DNA of 49,915 nt from Physcocola sp002396385. Lineage in GTDB: Bacteria > Bacteroidota > Bacteroidia > Bacteroidales > Paludibacteraceae. The position numbers and the translations under genes are program-made. Of the stretch, positions 7,788-16,577 are shown in pieces (the first letter of the stretch is position 1; the number at the start of each line of letters is the position of its first letter). The stretch spans positions 1-49,915 of the forward strand of contig CAMNDM010000027.1 of NCBI GenBank assembly GCA_946535435.1. The letters are read 5' to 3'. The notes beneath the pieces are model-generated. The model saw only the letters and a program-made list of their open reading frames with translations, searched no databases and was not told the DNA's origin.

Positions 7788-9104
7788 TTATTGGTAAACC
7801 TTTCGCAGGTCTTTAACTCTAACAGCCTTACCCTCGGTTTGCGGAAGCGTACCGGCCACTAACAGGTGAATGCGTGGTGTAAGCAGAATTTCGTCCTTCA
7901 AAGCACGGCAAACCGCTTTTTCCAAATCTTTCAGCTGACTGTCGGTCATACCCTCTTTGGCCAGTTCGACGTCAACGGTCATGTTGTCGTTGTCGTTATC
8001 GGTCGTAAGTGTAATCAGGTAGTTACTGCTTAATTCCGGATAATTCAACAGAATCTTTTCAATTTGGATAGGGAAGATGTTAACCCCACGCAACACCATC
8101 ATATCGTCGCTACGGCCCTTCATTCTGTCAAGTCTGATGTGCTTGCGTCCGCAAGGGCAGTCACCAGGTAAGACACGGGTAAGGTCGCGGGTCCGGTAGC
8201 GTAGTAAAGGCATCGCCTCACGGTTGAGGGTGGTAAGTACCAATTCGCCAATTTGTCCGTCTGGTACTGGTTCTAATGTTTCAGGGTCAACAATCTCAAC
8301 AATGTAGTAGTCTTCCCAGAAGTGGAGACCGTTCTGTTCTTTACATTCGAATGCAACGCCTGGTCCGCACATTTCACTCATACCGAACGAGTTGTAGGCT
8401 TTTACACCAAACATATCCTCAATACGTTTGCGTTGTTCTTCGGTATGGGGTTCAGCGCCAATGGCAAAAACTTTCAGCTTGGTGTCCTTCCGTGGATCAA
8501 CTCCTTCTTTTTCCATTACCTCGTGCAGACGGGTAAGGTAGCTAGGAATAGCGTGGATGGCTGTAGTGCCGAAATCTTTAATGAACTTTATCTGTCGCAG
8601 AGAGTTTCCTGCGGCAGCTGGTACGGTAAGCATACCAAGACGCTCGGCTCCATACTGGAAACCTAGTCCGCCTGTAAACATGCCGTAACCCGATGAATTT
8701 TGGAAGACATCGTCAGGTCGCAAGCCTACCATCCATAAACAACGTGCCACAGCATTTGCCCATTCGTCCAAATCTTTCTGTGTGTGTAAAATCACAGTCG
8801 GATTTCCAGTTGTACCGCTACTTGAGTGTAAACGGACACATTTTGAGAGGGGAACACTGGCAAGACCAAAAGGATAGGTGTCGCGCAAATCTTGTTTGGT
8901 AGTAAACGGTATTTTGCGGACATCTTCAAGTGTCTTGATGTCCTCTGGTTTCAGACCTGCCTCTTCAAAGCGCTTCTTATAGAAAGGCGAATTCATGCAG
9001 TGGCGTATTGTTTTCTGTAAACGCTCTAGCTGCAGTTTCTTAATCTCCTCGCGAGACATCGTCTCAATTTCGGGATTGAAATATTCTGAATTATTGTTAG
9101 CCAT
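7788..9104 (-). CDS. paaK: Phenylacetate-CoA ligase-like enzyme
   Basis: This 438-residue AMP-forming acyl-CoA ligase of the PaaK type has the ATP/AMP-binding motif LHSSSGTTGNPTV near residue 95. It also has SFGMSEMCGPGVAFEC, YRTRDLT, a CPCGR cysteine pair, and the C-terminal RSDDMMVLRGVNIFP hinge. PaaK activates phenylacetate, or related aryl acetates such as indoleacetate, to the CoA thioester using ATP. No aerobic paaABCDE ring-epoxidase genes are present. Next to iorAB the likely role is in anaerobic interconversion of aryl-acetates and aromatic amino acids, as known for gut Bacteroidales and archaea. The exact aryl acid is not determined. Confidence 0.85.
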   Translation of the reverse strand: MANNNSEYFNPEIETMSREEIKKLQLERLQKTIRHCMNSPFYKKRFEEAGLKPEDIKTLEDVRKIPFTTKQDLRDTYPFGLASVPLSKCVRLHSSSGTTGNPTVILHTQKDLDEWANAVARCLWMVGLRPDDVFQNSSGYGMFTGGLGFQYGAERLGMLTVPAAAGNSLRQIKFIKDFGTTAIHAIPSYLTRLHEVMEKEGVDPRKDTKLKVFAIGAEPHTEEQRKRIEDMFGVKAYNSFGMSEMCGPGVAFECKEQNGLHFWEDYYIVEIVDPETLEPVPDGQIGELVLTTLNREAMPLLRYRTRDLTRVLPGDCPCGRKHIRLDRMKGRSDDMMVLRGVNIFPIQIEKILLNYPELSSNYLITLTTDNDNDNMTVDVELAKEGMTDSQLKDLEKAVCRALKDEILLTPRIHLLVAGTLPQTEGKAVRVKDLRKVYQ

Positions 9105-9196
9105 TTTATTTATTTATGTCATTTGTTCCTTTAACCCCAATTGTTAGAATCGGATGTTTAAAGATTTCAAGCAGGATGTATGTCCCTGCCCCCTGG

Positions 9197-9766
9197 TTAT
9201 GCGTTAAGGCCTAAATCGAAAGCCTTTAAGTTCGACTCAACAATAGCCTCGCCCTTACGTTGGAAAATGCGTGCCACAGCATTGCGCAACTGGTCGGCAG
9301 AAAGAATACCGAGGTGTGCGGCTACCTTTCCGAGGAGCACCATGTTTGCTCCCTTAGGGTTGTGGGTTTGCTGTGCCAGATCTTCAATGTCTAACAAAAC
9401 CGCATGTGGCAGCGCCTTTAATTCAGCTTCAATGGCGGCAGCATCGGGGTAGTTGGGAATGTTGACGAAATTTTTGCTGTTGGTAACCACCACACCGTCA
9501 GCCGCCAAATAAGGAAGATAGCGGAGGGCCTCCATTGGTTCCATTGAAACAATCAGATCTACCTTGCCTTTGGGAATCAGGTCGCTGTAAATAGGTTCGG
9601 TGCTAAGGCGCAAGTTACTCTGCACGTCACCGCCACGCTGGCTCATGCCGTGAACTTCTGCCTGCTTCAAATACAGGCCAGCTTCAGTAGCAGCCTGTCC
9701 GATGATTGTGGCGATGGAAAGGATTCCCTGTCCGCCTACACCACACAAAATAATATCTTTTTTCAT
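9197..9766 (-). CDS. iorB: Indolepyruvate oxidoreductase subunit beta
   Basis: This is the gamma-type subunit of 2-oxoacid:ferredoxin oxidoreductases. It opens MKKDIILCGVGGQGILSIATIIG and carries the AEVHGMSQRGG motif typical of IorB. I use the ATG at 9766-9764, which overlaps the iorA stop by one base (TAATG), rather than a start 48 bases upstream inside iorA. At 189 residues it is of normal length. With IorA it oxidatively decarboxylates aryl-pyruvates (indole-, phenyl- and p-hydroxyphenylpyruvate) to aryl-acetyl-CoA, reducing ferredoxin; the reaction can run in the carboxylating direction in anaerobes. Confidence 0.88.
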   Translation of the reverse strand: MKKDIILCGVGGQGILSIATIIGQAATEAGLYLKQAEVHGMSQRGGDVQSNLRLSTEPIYSDLIPKGKVDLIVSMEPMEALRYLPYLAADGVVVTNSKNFVNIPNYPDAAAIEAELKALPHAVLLDIEDLAQQTHNPKGANMVLLGKVAAHLGILSADQLRNAVARIFQRKGEAIVESNLKAFDLGLNA

Positions 9767-11355
9767 TACTTGTTCTTCTTTTCTCTTAAATGACGCTGCA
9801 ATGTCTGCATACACTCACGACGAGGAATGATGACACTGACACCCTTATATTCAATTTCTTCACGGATAATTCTTGTAATCTCATCCATGTTCTTAGGTAA
9901 TGGAACAACCACTCTCACGTGTTCAGGAGCAACGCCCAAACCCAAACAGATGGCTTCGAACTTGTTGGTTCCGGCAGAGTCTTGTCCGCCAGTCATACCG
10001 GTGGTCAGGTTGTCGCTGATAACAACAGTGATGTTCGAATTCTCGTTCACCGCGTCAAGCAGGCCGGTCATGCCGCTGTGTGTGAAAGTCGAGTCACCAA
10101 TTACGGCGATAGAAGGGAACAAACCAGCATCGGCTGCTCCTTTTGCCATCGTTATGCTGGCGCCCATGTCAACACAACTTGCCAACGACTGGAATGGAGG
10201 CAGTGCACCAAGCGTATAACAGCCTATATCGCCAAATATACGGTGGTTCGGATATTCAGCAGCCACTTTGTTAAGGGCGGTGTAAACATCACGGTGTCCA
10301 CATCCGTTACACAGTTGAGGAGGACGGTTGGCCAGATTTTTAGCCGTACCGAACGAAAGTTCCGCAGCCACGCCTAAGGCTTTAGCCACATTATCAGGGT
10401 CGAGCTCGCCTGTGCGTGGAAGGTCGCCAGTCAAGCGGCCCTTAATGCAATAGTTGGCACCTAGCAGTCCGCGGATGTCATTTTCAACAACAGGCTGTCC
10501 GTCTTCAAAAACTATCAGTTCGTCGCATACACTAGCCAGTTCGCGAATCTTGTCTTCAGGAAGCGGATATTGTGAGATCTTCACGATAGGAACATTAGGT
10601 CCAACCGATTCACATACATAGTTGTAGGCGATACCGCAGGCAATAATACCTGTCTTTTTGCCAGCAACCTTGTTCAGGAAATTGTATTTAGAAGCCTCGG
10701 CAGCCTTCAGCATGTCTTTCTGTTTCTCAACGAGCAGTAGGTACTGTTTGCGGGCAATGCCTGGAAGCAGAACCCAATGGCGGTCGGTATCTGGGTTCAA
10801 CCCATTTTCTGCAGTAGCCTCTTTAATTTCAACAGCAGCGCGGCTGTGCGCCAAACGGGTAACCACACGCATCAAAACCGGCAGTTTGAGCGACTCGCTC
10901 AATTCGAAAGCGGCCGACATCATGTCGTAAGCCTCTTGCTGGTTCGATGGCTCGAAAATAGGAATCATTGCAAATTTGCCGTAAAAACGGCTGTCTTGCT
11001 CGTTCTGGCTGCTGTGCATGCTAGGGTCGTCGGCTGCAAGCACCACTAAACCTCCGTTTACTCCCGTTACAGCGCTGTTGACAAAAGCGTCGGCACACAC
11101 ATTCATGCCCACATGCTTCATACACACTAGCGCGCGCTTACCTGCGTAACTCATGCCAAGGGCAGCCTCCATGGCTGTTTTCTCGTTTGTACTCCAACGG
11201 CTGTGGATGTTACGTTCCTTAGCCAATGGATTAGACTGGATGAACTCAGTAATCTCGGTTGAAGGAGTGCCAGGGTAGGCGTAAACACCGCTAAGTCCAG
11301 CGTGAATAGCACCTAAGGCAATAGCCTCGTCGCCGAGTAATAGTCTTTTTTCCAT
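9766..11355 (-). CDS. iorA: Indolepyruvate ferredoxin oxidoreductase subunit alpha (no C-terminal ferredoxin domain)
   Basis: This 529-residue catalytic subunit starts with the POR-type N-terminal domain (LLGDEAIALGAIHAGLSGVYAYPGTPSTEI region). It continues with the CNGCGHRDVY cysteine motif at about residue 350 and a TPP-binding domain (GDIGCYTLG, then GDSTFTHSGMTG, ending near ISDNLTTGMTGGQ). Classic archaeal IorA is over 600 residues and ends in a ferredoxin domain with two 4Fe-4S clusters. Here the protein stops at SVIIPRRECMQTLQRHLRE, exactly before where that domain would begin, so the electron relay must be reduced or supplied by another protein. It is translationally coupled to iorB and lies 32 bases after fic. 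Confidence 0.88.
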   Translation of the reverse strand: MEKRLLLGDEAIALGAIHAGLSGVYAYPGTPSTEITEFIQSNPLAKERNIHSRWSTNEKTAMEAALGMSYAGKRALVCMKHVGMNVCADAFVNSAVTGVNGGLVVLAADDPSMHSSQNEQDSRFYGKFAMIPIFEPSNQQEAYDMMSAAFELSESLKLPVLMRVVTRLAHSRAAVEIKEATAENGLNPDTDRHWVLLPGIARKQYLLLVEKQKDMLKAAEASKYNFLNKVAGKKTGIIACGIAYNYVCESVGPNVPIVKISQYPLPEDKIRELASVCDELIVFEDGQPVVENDIRGLLGANYCIKGRLTGDLPRTGELDPDNVAKALGVAAELSFGTAKNLANRPPQLCNGCGHRDVYTALNKVAAEYPNHRIFGDIGCYTLGALPPFQSLASCVDMGASITMAKGAADAGLFPSIAVIGDSTFTHSGMTGLLDAVNENSNITVVISDNLTTGMTGGQDSAGTNKFEAICLGLGVAPEHVRVVVPLPKNMDEITRIIREEIEYKGVSVIIPRRECMQTLQRHLREKKNK

Positions 11356-11387
11356 TTATTATTGTATTTGTTTTATAATCGCGATTT

Positions 11388-12443
11388 TTAGTTCTGTATA
11401 TTTTTTATGTAGGCGGCGCCACGACCGTTGCCTACTTTAATAATCATTTTCTGTTTCAGCAAGTCCGACAAAGCCCTTTCAATAGTGGTTTGGCTTACAT
11501 CGGGGCAAAAAGCAAGAATGTCGCTTTTGCGAACTTGTCCCATCTTCTTTTCAAAAACCATCCAGATGCGGTCGGCTTTTGTAAGCGAGCCTTTCTTGTT
11601 GGAAACCACTCTTTCGTTGAAGTCGCGGTATACTTTTAAAAAGAGTCCTAAGAAATAGCGTACGAAAGGCAGGTAGTTGTTGCTGTTCTCGTGCCATCCG
11701 TTAACACAGCGGCGTAAAGCGTCGTAGTATACATCGCGCGATTTTTCGAGAATGCGTTCCAAACTAACATACATACCCGCAAAGAAACCAGCTTTATATA
11801 GCAGTAAGAGAATCAACAGGCGGCTGATTCGTCCCGACCCTTCATGGAACGGATGTATGCAGAGGAAATCGAGTGCGAATTGTGAGATAAGGAGCAGCGG
11901 ATCGTAAGTTCCCGCCATAATCGCTTCGTTGAAGTTTTTACACAATTCGGTAAGTGCTTTCTCTGTATTTTCAGCTGAAACGGTACGGAAGCGTTCCATT
12001 TTTTTCCCATCGTCACATATCTCAAACAACAGGTCGTTGGTGTCCTTGAATTTACCACCTTCTACCGAAGCGGAGTATCCGAACAGCTGCTTATGCAACT
12101 GCAATATGGTTTGTGGACAGATAACGATAGAGGAATAGTTCTGGTAGATGGTAGATAAGACCTCTCTGTATCCCGCAATTTCCTCCTCGGGCTTGTTTTC
12201 AGGTACGGCACTGTTGTTAACTAAGGCACGGACACGGTCGGTTGTAGCGACACGCCCCATAATGGTATTGGCATATTGTGAACTCTCGATCAGTGCTTGT
12301 TTTTTCAAAGCATTCAAAGCATCGGGTGCGGTCTCGAAATACAATTCTTGCCGACCTTTTTCTTCATATAAGGCCGTAAGCAACTTCACTACATCTGGTG
12401 ACAGCATTCGCCATGGCGTATTTGAGTAGTCAAAAGAATGCAT
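11388..12443 (-). CDS. Fic-domain protein (AMP-transferase-like) with C-terminal winged helix
   Basis: This 351-residue protein has a Fic_N-type N-terminus, the Fic core motif HPFHEGSGRISR (His197) and a C-terminal helix-turn-helix of about 60 residues (KADRIWMVFEKKMGQ onward). Fic enzymes usually transfer AMP to protein hydroxyls. The family motif HPFx(D/E)GNGR is intact except that the Asn is Ser. The inhibitory helix normally has the form SxxxE(G/N) with a glutamate that blocks ATP; here the matching stretch is SSQYANTI, with Ala where that Glu is expected, so auto-inhibition may be weak or differently built. It is the first gene of the putative iorAB operon, but no functional link to it can be shown. 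Target unknown. Confidence 0.8.
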   Translation of the reverse strand: MHSFDYSNTPWRMLSPDVVKLLTALYEEKGRQELYFETAPDALNALKKQALIESSQYANTIMGRVATTDRVRALVNNSAVPENKPEEEIAGYREVLSTIYQNYSSIVICPQTILQLHKQLFGYSASVEGGKFKDTNDLLFEICDDGKKMERFRTVSAENTEKALTELCKNFNEAIMAGTYDPLLLISQFALDFLCIHPFHEGSGRISRLLILLLLYKAGFFAGMYVSLERILEKSRDVYYDALRRCVNGWHENSNNYLPFVRYFLGLFLKVYRDFNERVVSNKKGSLTKADRIWMVFEKKMGQVRKSDILAFCPDVSQTTIERALSDLLKQKMIIKVGNGRGAAYIKNIQN

Positions 12444-12472
12444 ATTATATGTCGCTTGTGAATTTCATCACG

Positions 12473-12503
12473 TAAATATAGCCAATATGCACCATATAGC
12501 AAA
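12473..12503 (-). promoter_or_regulatory. Promoter for fic and the downstream operon
   Basis: On the minus strand TTTG (12503-12500) is followed after exactly 19 bases by TATATTTA (12480-12473), one base from the TAnnTTTG consensus. The start codon of fic lies about 30 bases downstream. Confidence 0.6.
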
Positions 12504-12648
12504 CAAATTGCATCACTTTTACGTTTAAAGATGCAGATTTTCTGGTTTGACTGAATTTCAGGTTATACAATTCTTTACGACGAATTTATCCATTACCGGT
12601 ATTTTTCTCTACACAAAATTCCTGAATAAAATATCCCTATAAATAGGT

Positions 12649-12681
12649 ATTGTAACAACACGTGGCTTTACCGTAATTTTG
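12649..12681 (+). promoter_or_regulatory. Promoter for the heme operon
   Basis: ATTG at 12649-12652 is followed after 21 bases by TAATTTTG at 12674-12681, a perfect TAnnTTTG -7 element. The hemN ATG at 12746 is about 60 bases downstream. The 302-base gap between fic and hemN holds this promoter and the divergent fic promoter; no gene was seen in it. Confidence 0.5.
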
Positions 12682-12745
12682 CATGTGAAATTATCGGTTG
12701 TGTTACCGATATTGTTTATAACAACCAATATCTCGTTATTTCTTT

Positions 12746-14122
12746 ATGAGACACGATGATAAATATCTTGTTGACAAGTATAATGTGGCAGTCCCAAGAT
12801 ATACGAGTTATCCACCGGCAAACTACTTCAAGGAATTGGGTGCAGAAAGCTATTTACAGGCTGTAGAACGTTCGAACTTCGAAGGCTCGAAACTTCTTTC
12901 CTTCTATCTGCACATGCCTTTCTGTATGAGTTTATGCCATTATTGCGGGTGTAATTCTTATTCTATGCCGCATTCTAAAGATGAACGAGACAATTATATT
13001 GCGGCGTTACACCAGGAGATTGACATGGTGGCTGCCCATATAGACAGGAAGCGTCAAATAAGCCAGATACATTTTGGGGGGGGTAGTCCGACCGCTATGC
13101 CTGCGTCGGTGTTGAAGGAAATCAACGAGCATCTGTTATCGTTATTCCCGACTATCGAAAGGCCTGAAATAGCAGTCGAATGCCATCCGGGTTACTTAGA
13201 TGAAAAAGACTGGGTGGATTTGACGAACAGCCATTTTAACCGTTTCAGCCTTGGTGTGCAAGACACCGATCCCAAGGTCTTGGAAACAGTTGGGCGTGTA
13301 CCCGCAAAAGTACCGCTTGAACAAATAATGGAGATTCTCAGGTCGGCTGGAGCTTCGGTTAATATGGACTTCTTGTTTGGTCTGCCTTTACAGACCCCCG
13401 ATTCTTTTGCTCGCAACATTGAGGCTGCTATTGCGCTACACCCCGACCGGTTGGTGACTTTCAGTTACGGTCATGTGCCTTGGGTCTTCAAGCGGCAGCA
13501 GATACTTGAGAAGGCGGGATTGCCTGAGGCAACCGTCAAACAGCAAATGTACGAGAGAGCTTCGGAGTTGCTACTACAGGCAGGCTACAAGAGTATCGGA
13601 CTCGACCATTTTGTCTTACCTGGCGACGAACTGTATTTGGCTTTGAAGGAGGGGCTGCTTGCCCGCAATTTTCAGGGATACTGTACACGCCGGACAACAG
13701 GCCAGGTTTACGCCTTTGGCGCAACTGGTATCAGTCAGCTTTACGACTCCTACGCCCAAAATACCAAGAACATTGGCGAATATGTGGCAACCACCCTTTC
13801 AGGGCATATTTCTACGCTTAAAGGCTATAGGCTGACAAGACAAGAGATTGTAGTTAGAGAGGTGATAGAACGCCTAATGTGTAACTACCGTCTATCGTGG
13901 TCTGAGCTGGCTACCTCGCTACAGTGTGAAGTCGATGAGGTGAAATCGAGTGTGAATTACGATGTTAAGGCACTAGGTGAAATGGCCGCAGATGGTCTGT
14001 TCGAATGGACAGACGACGGCATTGTGATGTCGGCTGTGGGGCATCCGTTTGTGCGCAATGTGGCAGCCGCGCTCGACCCTCTGATGAGGAACACTAACAA
14101 AATGTTTTCAAAACCCATCTAA
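12746..14122 (+). CDS. hemN: Oxygen-independent coproporphyrinogen III oxidase
   Basis: This 458-residue radical SAM enzyme has the cluster motif at Cys60-x3-Cys64-x2-Cys67 (CMSLCHYCGC), the glycine-rich HFGGGSPT SAM-binding segment, and the N-terminal RYTSYPPA stretch diagnostic of true HemN rather than the HemW heme chaperone. It decarboxylates two propionates of coproporphyrinogen III to give protoporphyrinogen IX without oxygen, in the cytoplasm. It is the first gene of a seven-gene heme operon, 16 bases before hemG. Having HemN and no HemF in the window suits an anaerobe. Confidence 0.92.
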   Translation: MRHDDKYLVDKYNVAVPRYTSYPPANYFKELGAESYLQAVERSNFEGSKLLSFYLHMPFCMSLCHYCGCNSYSMPHSKDERDNYIAALHQEIDMVAAHIDRKRQISQIHFGGGSPTAMPASVLKEINEHLLSLFPTIERPEIAVECHPGYLDEKDWVDLTNSHFNRFSLGVQDTDPKVLETVGRVPAKVPLEQIMEILRSAGASVNMDFLFGLPLQTPDSFARNIEAAIALHPDRLVTFSYGHVPWVFKRQQILEKAGLPEATVKQQMYERASELLLQAGYKSIGLDHFVLPGDELYLALKEGLLARNFQGYCTRRTTGQVYAFGATGISQLYDSYAQNTKNIGEYVATTLSGHISTLKGYRLTRQEIVVREVIERLMCNYRLSWSELATSLQCEVDEVKSSVNYDVKALGEMAADGLFEWTDDGIVMSAVGHPFVRNVAAALDPLMRNTNKMFSKPI

Positions 14123-14138
14123 TTTTGGTTTTTTATAA

Positions 14139-15515
14139 ATGAAATACGATACGGTTGTAATAGGTGCCGGTATTACTGGAATGACATGTGCCTACCAGCT
14201 TACACGTGCAAAAAAGAATATTTTGGTCTTGGAAAGTAAAGACCGTGTGGGTGGACAAATGCATACTGTGAAAGAGGGGGATTTTCTCTTTGAAGAAGGC
14301 CCCAGCACCAGCATCGTTAAGTATCCCGAAGTGGCGGAACTTTTCGAGCAGCTTGGCGACAGTTGCCAGTTGGAGGTGGCCTGCGAGTCGAGCAAGCGCC
14401 GGCTTATTTGGAAAGGCGACCGTTTCCATGAACTGCCTTCTGGGCTATTTAGCGCTATAAGGACCCCATTGTTCAATTGGTGCGACAAAATACGCATCTT
14501 GATGGAACCTTGGCGGAAAAAAGGTAATAATCCGAACGAGAGCGTGGGCGAACTGGCACAGCGCCGTTTGGGCAAGTCGTATGTCGACTATGCGGTCGAT
14601 CCGTTCATGTCGGGTGTGTATGCGGGCGACCCCTACAAACTGCCTACCCGTTTGGCATTGCCAAAACTCTACAATTTAGAGCAGGAATACGGTTCGTTTA
14701 TCAGAGGTAGCATAGCAAAGGCCAAGTTACCCAAAACCGAACGCGACAAAAAGGCTACCAAGAAGCTCTTCTCGGTAAAAGGTGGATTTGTGCAACTGAT
14801 AACGGCTTTAGAGAAAGCCATTGGCTCCGACCATTTTGTAACGTCGGCGTCTGGTGTCAGAGTAATGCCTTCGGGAAAGGATTGGAGCATAGCTTACAGC
14901 GTAAACGGAGAGCAACATACCATTGAGGCCAGCCAGGTGGTTACCACCTGTGGAGCTTATGCGCTGCCCGACGTACTGCCCTTTATCGATAGCGCTAAAA
15001 TGGCCGATATCAGCAACCTTTTCTATGCGCCGGTGGTGCAGGTGGGTGTTGGTTTAGCTGATTGTGGCGGTAATGTGTGGAAGGCCTTCGGTGCCCTTGT
15101 TCCATCGAAGGAAAAGAAGGACGTGTTGGGCATTTTGTTCCCGTCGGCCTGCTTCGTCGGACGTAGTCCTGAGGCGGGTGCCTCTATGTCTTTCTTTATG
15201 GGTGGAGTCAGACACCAAGATATGTTGGAGTACAGCGATGAGGAACTGACCCGCATTGTGAGCGGACACCTTGCCGATATGTTGGGTTACCCTGCCGGTA
15301 AGAAGCCCGATGCCATCCGCATTTTCAGACATAAGCATGCCATTCCGCAGTATGAGGTGTCGAGCGATGCGCGTTTTAAGGCCATCGACGAAGTACAGCG
15401 CCAGTATCCGGCCCTCCGTATTGCAGGAAACCTGCGTGGAGGTATTGGTATGGGCGACCGTATAAAGCAGGCATTCGATGAGGCAGGTTATCTGCTGAAT
15501 TTGAAAAACGACTAA
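14139..15515 (+). CDS. hemG: Protoporphyrinogen oxidase (FAD-dependent, HemY-type)
   Basis: This 458-residue FAD flavoprotein starts MKYDTVVIGAGITGMTCAYQL, with the dinucleotide-binding GxGxxG. It continues with VLESKDRVGGQMHTV and ends with the family's GNLRGGIGMGDRI FAD-binding motif. It belongs to the HemY/PPOX branch of the amine-oxidase superfamily. Because it sits directly after hemN, it should oxidise protoporphyrinogen IX to protoporphyrin IX rather than act as the coproporphyrinogen oxidase of Gram-positive bacteria. The annotation symbol varies (hemG or hemY). The enzyme normally uses oxygen; how it turns over in an anaerobe is not evident from the sequence. Confidence 0.88.
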   Translation: MKYDTVVIGAGITGMTCAYQLTRAKKNILVLESKDRVGGQMHTVKEGDFLFEEGPSTSIVKYPEVAELFEQLGDSCQLEVACESSKRRLIWKGDRFHELPSGLFSAIRTPLFNWCDKIRILMEPWRKKGNNPNESVGELAQRRLGKSYVDYAVDPFMSGVYAGDPYKLPTRLALPKLYNLEQEYGSFIRGSIAKAKLPKTERDKKATKKLFSVKGGFVQLITALEKAIGSDHFVTSASGVRVMPSGKDWSIAYSVNGEQHTIEASQVVTTCGAYALPDVLPFIDSAKMADISNLFYAPVVQVGVGLADCGGNVWKAFGALVPSKEKKDVLGILFPSACFVGRSPEAGASMSFFMGGVRHQDMLEYSDEELTRIVSGHLADMLGYPAGKKPDAIRIFRHKHAIPQYEVSSDARFKAIDEVQRQYPALRIAGNLRGGIGMGDRIKQAFDEAGYLLNLKND

Positions 15516-15557
15516 AATTCCGGAAATATTTCTCCCTGTTTTACCACTGAAAGAAAA

Positions 15558-16577
15558 ATGACGAATCCCTTTTTAGATGTATTGAATAGATATTGTGTTA
15601 ATCGACCTCCGTTTTGGTTCATGCGGCAGGCTGGGCGTGTTTTGCCCAACTACAACAAGTTGCGTGAACAGCACAGTTTCCGGGAATTGATGTCCACACC
15701 TGAACTGGCAGCGAAGGTCACATTACTGCCAGTTGATGACTTGGGGGTTGATGCGGCAATTCTTTTCAGCGATATTCTAACCATACCTGTTGCTATGGGG
15801 ATGGAGATTGAATGGACAGACAAGGGCCCCCGTTTTTGCAATCCGTTGTCCACAATGGAGCATCCTCTCGAGAAACTCAATTGCGATGGAGAAAAACTGT
15901 CGCACGTTTATAGTGCTATCGACCTTGTTATGAAGCAACAACGTGCACCTTTAATAGGTTTTTGTGGTGCACCCCTAACCACATTGCTCTATATGTTGCA
16001 GGGAACTAGTGCCAAACACGACTTTCCGGAGGCGAAGAAGTTTATTTTTCGCAATAAAAAGGAGACTAAACGACTGGTTGATGCGGTAACCTCGTTCAGC
16101 ATAGACTATGCGCTGAAGCAGATAGCACACGGGGTGCAGGCCTTCCAGTTGTTCGACACCCATGCCGGTTTAGTGCCGTTCGAGGTGTATAACGAATTGT
16201 TTATGCCGGCAGTAAAGCGTATTTCCCATGCTGTGCGTGGGAAAGGAGTGCCGTTTATATATTTTCCTAAGGGAATCGGTTGTGGTTTAGAGAGCATTAC
16301 ACCAGATGTTTGTGACTTTGTCAGTGTCGATTGGCAGACTCCGCTTCCGAAGGCCCGCCAGCTGGTACATCCAGAAGTAGGGTTGCAGGGAAATATCGAC
16401 CCTATGCTGCTTTTCTGTTCCAAGGACGTCATAGCCGCCCATATGGAAAAGTATTATAAACCTTATTTTGCAGAGCACAACGACTGGATTGTCAATATGG
16501 GCCATGGCGTTTTGGCCGACACGCCGTTTGAAAATCTTAAATTTTTGGCCGACTGGATTAAAGAAACGAACTGGTAA
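15558..16577 (+). CDS. hemE: Uroporphyrinogen decarboxylase
   Basis: This 339-residue protein of normal length has the signature RPPFWFMRQAGRVLPNY at residues about 16-32, which carries the substrate-binding arginines. It also has the LFSDILTIP segment with the catalytic Asp, and a GFCGAPLT motif. It removes the four acetate carboxyls of uroporphyrinogen III to give coproporphyrinogen III, the substrate of HemN two genes upstream. Its stop codon overlaps the ATG of the next gene by one base (TAATG at 16575-16579), indicating translational coupling. Confidence 0.93.
   Translation: MTNPFLDVLNRYCVNRPPFWFMRQAGRVLPNYNKLREQHSFRELMSTPELAAKVTLLPVDDLGVDAAILFSDILTIPVAMGMEIEWTDKGPRFCNPLSTMEHPLEKLNCDGEKLSHVYSAIDLVMKQQRAPLIGFCGAPLTTLLYMLQGTSAKHDFPEAKKFIFRNKKETKRLVDAVTSFSIDYALKQIAHGVQAFQLFDTHAGLVPFEVYNELFMPAVKRISHAVRGKGVPFIYFPKGIGCGLESITPDVCDFVSVDWQTPLPKARQLVHPEVGLQGNIDPMLLFCSKDVIAAHMEKYYKPYFAEHNDWIVNMGHGVLADTPFENLKFLADWIKETNW

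Noticed and set aside
7788..9104. Aerobic phenylacetate degradation locus
   Set aside because: Only the CoA ligase is present. The ring-hydroxylating paaABCDE and downstream genes are missing and the neighbours are ferredoxin-dependent anaerobic enzymes.
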